From: Candidatus Levyibacteriota bacterium | GTDB taxonomy: Bacteria; Patescibacteriota; Microgenomatia; Levybacterales; UBA12049 | NCBI GenBank assembly: GCA_023245515.1 | Contig: JAHFKE010000021.1 | Span: 1 to 18,658, forward strand | Direction: 5' to 3' | DNA length: 18,658 bases | Shown: positions 6,644 to 13,250 of the stretch, one piece after another | How positions within the stretch are numbered: the stretch's first letter is position 1 | Layout: every line of letters starts with the position of its first letter | Made by a program: the position numbers and the translations under genes | Notes under the pieces: generated by a model | The model's database searches: none | What the model was told of the DNA's origin: nothing | Seen by the model: only the letters and a program-made list of their open reading frames with translations

Positions 6644-8758
6644 TTATTGCTCTTGATATCTATTCTCAACCATGTTTCTTTCAAACATTGTGAGGTTTTT
6701 TCTGATTGTGTGAATGTCATTGAGCGGTACTGAGACGCTTGTTATCCCCCAGTGCACCAGCTTCTCTAGGAACAACGGATAGAATACCGGTGCAGTACCT
6801 GTGATAGATGAATGAATGTGATGCTTGTGCGCAGCCTTGATAGCTTGCTCAATTACTGCAAGAACTGCAGGGTGGGACTCATCAAAAGAGCTGGCTGTGC
6901 GGCTATCCTCAGGATCTATTCCAAGCATGAGTTTAGTTAGACTGTGGGTATCAATAGAAATGCCATCAATTCCTTCAGTGATAAATTTATCGACCATGAG
7001 TGCATTGGCCGGAGTCTCAATCATCACCCAGAGTTTTAGTGTGGCACTGCGGTGAAGACCGGCATCAAGCATGAGGTGTTTAATTTGCATCAATTCTTTC
7101 GTTGTATGTACGGAAGGGAGCATGAGCGACAAATTATGCAGCTTCATCGTATTGGTAACGTGCTTTATGGCTTTGAACTGATTTATCAGCAAGGTAGGGT
7201 TATAGATGTGTCCATACGCTTGGTAGATAACGGGTCTTGGGAAGAAAGCACGACAGATAGTTTCGAGTTCATGAGCAAGATTAACAACATAGTCAGACCC
7301 TTCTTCAATTGACAGATGTTCGCCTTGTAAGAGGCCTATCCCTTTGACATCTTCTTTGGCAGCGGTGAGAGCATCTGAAGTATTGGTTATCGTAGTAAAG
7401 ATCTGGGTGACTGTGTGTCCAGAGGTGTAGGTGTGATGTGCGCTTTTATAGACTTCTCCCTTGCTGCCATTCACGGTGACGACTGTTCCGGGGCTTAGCT
7501 TGGTAGCATTTTCTGCTCCGACTACTGCCGGTATGCCAAGTGAGCGGGCGGTATGGGCTGCGTAAGAAGTCCTTCCACCTTTATCAGTGATAATTGCCGA
7601 AGCCTTTTTCATAAACGGGAGAAAAGCTGTATCAGCTTGCGAAAGAACGAGAACGTCACCATGCGAAACGATCCCAAGATTTTTTGCTTCTGTGACTACC
7701 GTAACTGGTCCGCTGGTCATACCATTGGCCCCTGGTGTGCCTCGCAGAAGAAGGGGGAGATGGCTTGTGGTTCTGTGATCTTGATGCAGGGGGTTGGTTT
7801 CAGAGGTGTGCATGGGTTTTATGTCGATAATAAATATCTTATTTTTGCAAATGACCCATGCAATCTCTTGAGGAAAGTAATACTGTTGTTCGATTTTTTT
7901 ACCAAGTAAAGCAAGATCTACAATGTGATTTTGACTTATTTTTTGCTGCCCCCCATTTGCTGTGGAGAGGTTCATTTCGCTTATTACTCCTTTTGTTTTC
8001 TTCACCATTTTAGGTTGGTGGGAGATATGTTTTTTAATAATGCGCAAATCATTCTTATCTACTTCGTAATGATCGGGTGTCACTTCTTCGTTAGTAAGAA
8101 GCGTATTTTCTCCCAAAATTGCTTCTATGACCATCTTTGATTTGTCGTTAGTCACAGGGTCGGTGGTGAGGATAATGCCTGATTTCTCAGCAGTGATCAT
8201 TTTCTGAACAACAATACCGACTCCTACGCGGAAGTGATCAATCTTATGTTCATTGCGATAAGATAGTGCTCCTGCATCGAACAGAGATGCCCATGCTTCC
8301 TTAATTTTTATCAGCAGATTTGCTTCTCCTTTAACATCAAGAGATGTCTGCAAATGTCCGGTGAATGCAGCTGATGCAAGATCAGTTGAGGTAATGGAGG
8401 GGCGGACTGCAACCTCAGCGGCTTTGAAAATGCCTCCGAGTCTGCGGTAAGCGTTGTCAATATCTTTGATTGCAGAAGGCATAGGCGATGTAGTAATAAG
8501 ACGTTTAATATGATCTGATACCTGCATGAGCGACTCAGAATGCTGATAGCTTGCTGTTGAGAGGAGGCCTTTTATCTTCTCTATGAGGTCATTCTCTTGT
8601 AAGAACTGAAAATAAGCGAAAGAGGTTATGACAAACCCTTCAGGTATGGGGAGTCCCAGCTTGGTCAATTCACCAAGGTAGCTTCCTTTTGTCCCGGCAA
8701 CACTTATGTCTTCCTTATCAACTTCAGACAGGCGCAGGATGAATGAAGATCTACTCAT
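6644..8758 (-). CDS. PEP synthase/PPDK-like protein lacking both catalytic residues (probable pseudoenzyme)
   Basis: Overall order is that of phosphoenolpyruvate synthase: ATP-grasp domain (about 15-325), swivelling phospho-His domain (about 335-440), and a PEP/pyruvate-binding TIM-barrel-like domain (about 455-690). Familiar segments include GLPIPEGFVIT, AVRPS (Arg119), VQKMITAEKSGIILTTDPV and EVTPDHYEVDK. The His-domain motif, normally GGxTSHAA, reads GGRTSYAAHTARSLGIPAVVG, so the phospho-His is Tyr399 (a His is three residues on). The catalytic Cys of the GICGQAP loop is Thr653 (SITGTAP). The ATP-site QSRP motif reads DIKP (312-315), LLRTEF is LLQGEH, and GSNDLTQ is DTHSLTK. At 704 aa it is about 90 shorter than E. 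coli PpsA. The frame is intact, so it is kept by selection, perhaps as a binding or regulatory protein. Confidence 0.8.
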   Translation of the reverse strand: MSRSSFILRLSEVDKEDISVAGTKGSYLGELTKLGLPIPEGFVITSFAYFQFLQENDLIEKIKGLLSTASYQHSESLMQVSDHIKRLITTSPMPSAIKDIDNAYRRLGGIFKAAEVAVRPSITSTDLASAAFTGHLQTSLDVKGEANLLIKIKEAWASLFDAGALSYRNEHKIDHFRVGVGIVVQKMITAEKSGIILTTDPVTNDKSKMVIEAILGENTLLTNEEVTPDHYEVDKNDLRIIKKHISHQPKMVKKTKGVISEMNLSTANGGQQKISQNHIVDLALLGKKIEQQYYFPQEIAWVICKNKIFIIDIKPMHTSETNPLHQDHRTTSHLPLLLRGTPGANGMTSGPVTVVTEAKNLGIVSHGDVLVLSQADTAFLPFMKKASAIITDKGGRTSYAAHTARSLGIPAVVGAENATKLSPGTVVTVNGSKGEVYKSAHHTYTSGHTVTQIFTTITNTSDALTAAKEDVKGIGLLQGEHLSIEEGSDYVVNLAHELETICRAFFPRPVIYQAYGHIYNPTLLINQFKAIKHVTNTMKLHNLSLMLPSVHTTKELMQIKHLMLDAGLHRSATLKLWVMIETPANALMVDKFITEGIDGISIDTHSLTKLMLGIDPEDSRTASSFDESHPAVLAVIEQAIKAAHKHHIHSSITGTAPVFYPLFLEKLVHWGITSVSVPLNDIHTIRKNLTMFERNMVENRYQEQ

Positions 8759-8765
8759 ACTATAT

Positions 8766-8794
8766 ATTATGTCTATAAAATTGACAGAAGTAAA
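8766..8794 (-). promoter_or_regulatory. promoter of the PEP synthase-like gene, leaderless
   Basis: On the minus strand, -35 TTTACT (8789-8794), 17-bp spacer and -10 CATAAT (8766-8771), ending 7 bp before the ATG at 8758. It overlaps the divergent HPt promoter. Confidence 0.45.
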
Positions 8795-8809
8795 GTTTGC
8801 AAGTATAGT
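8781..8809 (+). promoter_or_regulatory. promoter of the HPt gene, consensus-like, leaderless
   Basis: -35 TTGACA (8781-8786) is perfect, the spacer is 17 bp and the -10 is TATAGT (8804-8809). It ends 9 bp before the ATG at 8819. This is one of the best sigma-70 type promoters in the window. Confidence 0.75.
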
Positions 8810-8818
8810 AATTAAAGC

Positions 8819-9193
8819 ATGGACGGTCTCGCAAAATATAAAGGATTATATATAGAAACGGCTCGGGAGTATTTGAAGGAGATGCGTGAGAAGGTTGCTT
8901 TGCTTTCTCAGGGTCAAAAAGAAAAAGAATTAATCAAAGCAGTTCATCTGGCGGCGCATTCGTTGAGTGGTCAAAGCTCTGTCGCAGGCTATGGCCATAT
9001 TGCAGGCATAGCTTCAGTGATTGAGAGGATTTTTAAAGCACAACTTGACGATCAGGTATCTGATCTGGAGGATGAAGTTTTGAATAATATTGCTTCAACT
9101 ATAGAAAAGATGCTTTTATCGGTCGAGCAGATTGAAGAGAATGGGGAGGAGATCGACCTGTCGGGAGAGATTGAAGCATTGAGTAATGCATAG
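8819..9193 (+). CDS. HPt (histidine phosphotransfer) domain protein
   Basis: A 124-residue, all-helical protein resembling the N-terminal P1 domain of CheA. After MDGLAKYKGLYIETAREYLK comes VHLAAHSLSGQSSVAGYGHI, with phospho-accepting His47 in the HSLSG position of the usual HxLKG; the Lys is replaced by Ser. The following GIASVIERIF matches the helix after the His. It would pass phosphoryl groups between response regulators, or from a kinase not in this window. A single-domain receiver gene lies 123 bp downstream on the same strand, and pilus genes follow. The start is fixed by a strong leaderless promoter. Confidence 0.8.
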   Translation: MDGLAKYKGLYIETAREYLKEMREKVALLSQGQKEKELIKAVHLAAHSLSGQSSVAGYGHIAGIASVIERIFKAQLDDQVSDLEDEVLNNIASTIEKMLLSVEQIEENGEEIDLSGEIEALSNA

Positions 9194-9205
9194 TTGAATA
9201 ATTTT

Positions 9206-9316
9206 CAATTTGCAATTTCCATTTTCAATCAATTGTCCAATGACCCAATGTTCAATGTTTGTAAATTGAATAATTGAAATATTCAATGAAAATTAAAAAT
9301 TAAAAATTGTAAATTA
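9206..9316. repeat. 7-bp phased degenerate repeats between HPt and response-regulator genes
   Basis: CAATT/CATTT words occur at 9206, 9213 and 9220; CAATG at 9246 and 9253; AATT at 9291, 9298, 9305 and 9312, each series exactly 7 bp apart. The block fills the whole 123-bp spacer up to the ATG at 9317. No Shine-Dalgarno and no clear promoter are visible in it, so the regulator is probably read from the HPt promoter. Confidence 0.65.
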
Positions 9317-9667
9317 ATGAAAATACTACTCATCGATGACGATAAGTTTTTTCGACAGCTGTATTCTGATAAGTTACGGCAGAAGGGTGCTGAAGTTGTC
9401 GTCGCAGAGGATGGGGAAGATGCTCTGAAAAAAGTTGCTGAATTTCAGCCTGAGGTAATACTCCTCGATCTTGTTATGTCTAAAATGAATGGGTTCGAAT
9501 TCCTCAAAGCATTAACGGTCAAAATCCCCATACTAGTTTTTTCAACACTTGGTCAGGAAAAAGATGTTGAAGAAGCAAAAAAGCTGGGAGCAACAGGTTA
9601 TGTCAACAAAAGCTTTTATGATTTTGACAAACTCTTCGCAACGATTCTGGAAGTAAGCCACAAATAA
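9317..9667 (+). CDS. single-domain response regulator (CheY-like receiver)
   Basis: A 116-residue stand-alone receiver domain. The acidic pocket is D8/D9 in LLIDDDKFF, the phospho-accepting Asp51 is in ILLDLVMSKMNG, the switch Ser76/Thr77 is in VFSTLG, and the conserved Lys98 is in GYVNKSF. No output domain follows, so it should act by protein-protein contact as CheY or PilG/PilH do. It lies between the HPt gene and pilB; the three together suggest phosphorelay control of the pilus, although a 286-bp spacer separates it from pilB. Confidence 0.88.
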   Translation: MKILLIDDDKFFRQLYSDKLRQKGAEVVVAEDGEDALKKVAEFQPEVILLDLVMSKMNGFEFLKALTVKIPILVFSTLGQEKDVEEAKKLGATGYVNKSFYDFDKLFATILEVSHK

Positions 9668-9672
9668 GAGAC

Positions 9673-9836
9673 CTAACATTACCCCAGTTTAGCTTCAAAT
9701 CAATACAATCTCTCTCGTCATTCTGGCCGCGTCCAGAATCTCCCCTCGTTATTGCGGTAAGCGATCCTGGATGCCTCCACGCTTCGCTCTGAGTTACCAG
9801 GATGACGAAAATAAATACAAAGTGGGGTAGTGTCAG
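9673..9836. repeat. MITE-like nested inverted repeat, about 164 bp
   Basis: The outer arms 9673-9690 and 9819-9836 match as inverted repeats at 15 of 18 positions (CATTACCCCAGTTT against AAAGTGGGGTAGTG). Inside lie CGTCATTCTGG (9717-9727) and CCAGGATGACG (9797-9807), 10 of 11 paired, and ATCCTGG (9764-9770) with CCAGGAT (9797-9803). No ORF is inside. The element could be a non-autonomous mobile repeat or a dispersed intergenic palindrome. The flanks carry similar ATAAG-AGACC and ATAAGACC words, a weak hint of target duplication. Confidence 0.5.
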
Positions 9837-9880
9837 ATAAGACCCCTCTTGCGGAGTTCACAAGAATGATAAATAATAAA

Positions 9881-9942
9881 GATAGCGCTTGGTCTGCGTC
9901 TTGTTTGTGGTATTAGCCATAACCGATCAGACACACGCTATC
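9881..9942. promoter_or_regulatory. inverted repeat upstream of pilB overlapping its -10 region
   Basis: GATAGCG (9881-9887) pairs with CGCTATC (9936-9942), and inside it GTCTG (9892-9896) pairs with CAGAC (9928-9932). The right arm overlaps the likely -10 box TATCAT (9939-9944), which ends 9 bp before the pilB ATG. It may be an operator for control of the pilus operon, or a leader hairpin if transcription begins further upstream. No good -35 box is seen. Confidence 0.4.
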
Positions 9943-9953
9943 ATGCTGCCCAT

Positions 9954-11639
9954 ATGATTATTCCTGATGAACAGCTCAAATCGCTCGTATTACGAGTAAA
10001 TCTTCTTGATCAAAAGAAGTTGGACGAAATAGCTGAGTATGCTAAAAACTCCAACATAAGTCTTCGTGAAGCTTTTATTGATAAGGACGTTGTCTCCGAT
10101 GAAAATCTGGGCATGCTGGAGGCAGATTCTAACAATCTCCCCTTTGTTGTTCTGTCAAAGCTCTCCATTCCCGATGATGTTTTTCGTGTTGTGCCTGAGC
10201 GAATTGCCCGTAAATTTAAAGTGATACCTTTTGCTAGAGACCAAGAGGGTATAAAGGTGGCTATAAGCGATCCTAAAAATATACTTATTCAGGAGATGAT
10301 TAGTAGGAAAGCAGGACAGAAGGTGTCTGTTTATTTAGCGACAGAAAGAGATGTTTATAATAAGTTGTGGATTTATAGAAAAGATCTCCAAAAGACTTTG
10401 GACTCGGTTATTTCAGGACAATCTAAGTCTACCGGAAAGTCTGCCTATACAGGAGTACCCGTGGCAAAGCTGGTTGAGCTCGTTATTAAATATGCCTATC
10501 AGGATAATGCTTCTGATATTCATGTAGAACCAGAAGAGAAAGATACGTTGGTAAGGTTCCGCATTGATGGAATTTTGCATGATGTTCTTTTTCTTCCCAA
10601 ACAGCTTCATGACCAGATAGTCACTCGTATCAAGGTGTTGTCAAACCTCCGCACCGACGAACATCTGACTCCGCAGGATGGTAAGATGAGAATTACACTC
10701 GATGAAGATGAGCTTGATGTCCGTGTCTCTATACTGCCAATTGTTCCCGGTGAAAAAATAGTCATGAGGCTTTTGGCATCCCATTTCCGGCAATTTTCCC
10801 TCGTGGACTTAGGAATGAACGAGGCAGATTTGCAAAAGGTAAGTAATGCCTTTGCCAAGTCGTATGGGATGATCCTCTCAACTGGCCCTACCGGTAGTGG
10901 TAAGACAACTTCTATTTACGCTATTTTGAAAATTCTTAATACAAGAGAGAAAAATATAACAACGATTGAAGATCCGGTGGAGTATCGTATACGTGGAGTA
11001 AATCAAATCCAGACTAATCAAAAGACCAATCTCACATTTGCTTCAGGTCTTCGTTCAATTCTGCGTCAGGATCCAAATATCATTTTTGTTGGTGAGATCC
11101 GTGATTCTGAGACTGCCGGAATTGCCGTAAATGCTGCACTTACAGGTCATTTAGTTCTCTCAACGCTTCACACCAATGATGCGGCCACAGCGCTGCCGCG
11201 TTTGACAGACATGAAAGTGGAGCCTTTTCTCGTTTCCTCAACGGTAAATGTTATTGTGGCACAAAGACTTATACGTAAGATTTGTGAGATGTGCAAAACT
11301 TCAGTCGATATTCCGGCGGCACAACTGCTTAAAAATCTTTCTGAAGAGATCGTCGTAAAACATTTTGGCAATAAGAGCGAGCTGCGCATATATAAGGGCA
11401 AAGGATGTGAGATTTGTACTTTGACGGGCTATGTGGGAAGAATCGGTATTTTCGAAGTGCTTGAGGTAAGTACGGAGATTAAAAAGTTAATAAATGCAAA
11501 AAATGATTCGGATGTGATTCTCAAACAAGCTCTCCGTGAAGGTATGACCAGTATGCTTGATGACGGTCTGGCAAAAGTAGCCAAAGGCTTAACGACAATA
11601 GAAGAAGTTCTGAGAGTTACGAAGATAGAGACGCTGTGA
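9954..11639 (+). CDS. pilB: type IV pilus assembly ATPase PilB (GspE family)
   Basis: Hexameric cytoplasmic motor that powers pilus extension by ATP hydrolysis. The N-terminal MshEN-like region spans about residues 1-150. Walker A is STGPTGSGKTTSIY (about 309-322). The Asp box is IEDPVEYRIRGVNQIQ, Walker B is IIFVGEIRDSETAG, and the His box is LSTLHTNDA. Two CxxC pairs (CEMC near 443 and CEIC near 484) make the zinc-binding element seen in PilB/GspE and absent from PilT. The length of 561 aa is normal. The start ATG follows a TATCAT box by 9 bp with no Shine-Dalgarno. It heads the pilus operon; pilC follows after a 53-bp heptamer-repeat spacer. No pilT is present in the window. Confidence 0.95.
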   Translation: MIIPDEQLKSLVLRVNLLDQKKLDEIAEYAKNSNISLREAFIDKDVVSDENLGMLEADSNNLPFVVLSKLSIPDDVFRVVPERIARKFKVIPFARDQEGIKVAISDPKNILIQEMISRKAGQKVSVYLATERDVYNKLWIYRKDLQKTLDSVISGQSKSTGKSAYTGVPVAKLVELVIKYAYQDNASDIHVEPEEKDTLVRFRIDGILHDVLFLPKQLHDQIVTRIKVLSNLRTDEHLTPQDGKMRITLDEDELDVRVSILPIVPGEKIVMRLLASHFRQFSLVDLGMNEADLQKVSNAFAKSYGMILSTGPTGSGKTTSIYAILKILNTREKNITTIEDPVEYRIRGVNQIQTNQKTNLTFASGLRSILRQDPNIIFVGEIRDSETAGIAVNAALTGHLVLSTLHTNDAATALPRLTDMKVEPFLVSSTVNVIVAQRLIRKICEMCKTSVDIPAAQLLKNLSEEIVVKHFGNKSELRIYKGKGCEICTLTGYVGRIGIFEVLEVSTEIKKLINAKNDSDVILKQALREGMTSMLDDGLAKVAKGLTTIEEVLRVTKIETL

Positions 11640-11643
11640 TAAG

Positions 11644-11685
11644 AATGACCAATGACCAATGACCAATTAGCAATGAGCAATTGAA
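11644..11685 (+). repeat. 7-bp tandem repeat AATGACC and variants, six units
   Basis: AATGACC occurs three times (11644, 11651, 11658), followed by AATTAGC, AATGAGC and AATTGAA at 11665, 11672 and 11679, all in strict 7-bp phase. It lies between the pilB stop and the pilC start, inside what should be one mRNA. Confidence 0.8.
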
Positions 11686-11692
11686 AAGGACT

Positions 11693-12745
11693 ATGAATAC
11701 GAAGAATTTATCACTTTCGGGGAATGACAAGATTATTCTGGTCAGTAATTTACACACCATGCTTTCGGCCGGTATACCGATTCTTGAGACAGTGGATTCT
11801 CTTTTGGAGGATTCCAAAGGAAATCAAAAGAAGCTCCTCGCAACACTCAGAGAAGACCTAGGTCAGGGACAGCATGTCTATTATACCTTCGCAAAATTTC
11901 CCAAAATTTTTGACAAAGTAACAGTGAATATCATAAAGGCTTCGGAGGAGGCGGGAACACTTGATGTCACTTTGAAAGATCTCAAAGAAAATATACGCAA
12001 AGACATGGAATTTACGGATAAGATACGCTCGGCCCTTATTTATCCCATCTTCATTATGGGAGTTTTCGTATTGGTTTTGATTGTTCTGCTTGTCGTTGTG
12101 GTACCTAAAATTTCGACTGTTTTCTCTCAGTTGAAAGTTGAGATTCCTTTACCTACTCAGATTATGATTGTTGCTTCCAACATACTGCTTCACAATACCT
12201 TGCTGGTGGTTGCGGGTGCTGTCGTTGCGGGCGCTCTCTTGGTCTATCTTTACAAGCAAAATAAAAGAGCCTTTGTCCGTATTCTTATCATGCTTCCTAT
12301 TGTTTCTCATCTTGCAGAAGAAATAGACTTGACGCGGTTTAGCCGTAGTCTTTATTTGCTCCTTACTGCAGGGATACCCGTCACGACGGCTTTGGAATTG
12401 ACGCAGGAAGTTGTTATCAAAAAAGATATTGAACGCGCTATTGAACATGCAAAGACTGTTGTCTATGCAGGAAAGAAGATCTCGGATGGTTTGAAGGACA
12501 ATAAGAACGTTATTCCATCTATCATGATAAAGATTATTGAGGCGGGAGAAAGAACGGGCTCGCTTGATAGGTCTATGCAGGATGTTTCGGAATATCTTGA
12601 TTACCAAGTGTCTAATAGTCTCAAAACAGTAACCGCTCTGATTGAACCTATTCTTCTCGTTGTTGTGGGTGTTGCTGTCGGAGGCATGATGATGGCTATC
12701 ATCGCGCCTATGTACAGCATGATTGGGCAAGTAGGACAGAGGTGA
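11693..12745 (+). CDS. pilC: type IV pilus inner-membrane platform protein PilC (GspF family)
   Basis: Polytopic membrane protein on which PilB acts to add pilin subunits. Two GspF repeats are visible: NLHTMLSAGIPILETVDSLL with EEAGTLDVTL, then SLYLLLTAGIPVTTALELTQ with EAGERTGSLD. Three membrane segments lie near residues 115-140, 165-190 and 315-340, as expected for the family. The length of 350 aa is slightly shorter than the usual 400. I choose ATG 11693 (MNTKNLSLSGNDK) over the TTG at 11681, which lies in the repeat; an AAAGGA stretch stands very close upstream. It is 8-14 bp before the next pilin gene and thus co-transcribed. Confidence 0.93.
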   Translation: MNTKNLSLSGNDKIILVSNLHTMLSAGIPILETVDSLLEDSKGNQKKLLATLREDLGQGQHVYYTFAKFPKIFDKVTVNIIKASEEAGTLDVTLKDLKENIRKDMEFTDKIRSALIYPIFIMGVFVLVLIVLLVVVVPKISTVFSQLKVEIPLPTQIMIVASNILLHNTLLVVAGAVVAGALLVYLYKQNKRAFVRILIMLPIVSHLAEEIDLTRFSRSLYLLLTAGIPVTTALELTQEVVIKKDIERAIEHAKTVVYAGKKISDGLKDNKNVIPSIMIKIIEAGERTGSLDRSMQDVSEYLDYQVSNSLKTVTALIEPILLVVVGVAVGGMMMAIIAPMYSMIGQVGQR

Positions 12746-12759
12746 ATTGAGAGGTGAAA

Positions 12760-13242
12760 ATGAAAAAGAGAGAGAGGGGTTTTACATTGATCGAGGTTAT
12801 CGTGATTATGGGTATTATGGTGATACTCATAGGGTTGGCGACGATAAATCTTCTCAGTGCTCAACATAAGGCTTCGCTCTCTTCGACTGTGGATATATTC
12901 ATGGCTGATTTGAAAGAGCAACAGGTGAAGGCAATGGTGGGAGATACTGAGGGGAGATCGGCAGTTGATGCGTATGGCATGCGTTTTGCAACAACAGGTT
13001 ATACGCTTTTTCATGGACCCAATTATAAGTCGGGTGATAGCACTAATTATACTCCCGATTTTCCTACAACGATTCAAATCAGTAGTACTATTCCCACTGC
13101 TCAGATTGTTTTTGCGAGTGGAAGTGGTGAATTTACTAACTTTACTCAAGGAACCAATACGGTTATCTTCACTGATACGACAACGAACGAACAGAGGATT
13201 GTGAGTGTGAATCGGTATGGAGTAGTAGTAGGGATTAACTGA
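12760..13242 (+). CDS. type IV pseudopilin, GspH/FimT-like
   Basis: Short basic leader MKKRERG, then prepilin peptidase site G|FTLIEVIVIMGIMVILIG with Glu at mature +5 and a hydrophobic helix. The C-terminal globular part (about 120 aa) is polar and beta-rich, ending VSVNRYGVVVGIN, which resembles the GspH/FimT end. A minor pilin role in priming the filament is inferred. GTG 12754 is in frame, but GAGAGGTG just before ATG 12760 is a good Shine-Dalgarno, so ATG is chosen. Confidence 0.88.
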   Translation: MKKRERGFTLIEVIVIMGIMVILIGLATINLLSAQHKASLSSTVDIFMADLKEQQVKAMVGDTEGRSAVDAYGMRFATTGYTLFHGPNYKSGDSTNYTPDFPTTIQISSTIPTAQIVFASGSGEFTNFTQGTNTVIFTDTTTNEQRIVSVNRYGVVVGIN

Positions 13243-13250
13243 GTTGAAAG

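Noticed and set aside
7052..8140. Several plus-strand ORFs of 63-118 codons opposite the PEP synthase-like gene
   Set aside because: They are antisense shadows of a clear long gene and show no family features of their own.
9841..9953. tRNA or other known RNA gene upstream of pilB
   Set aside because: The inverted repeats do not make a cloverleaf and no conserved T-arm sequence is seen.
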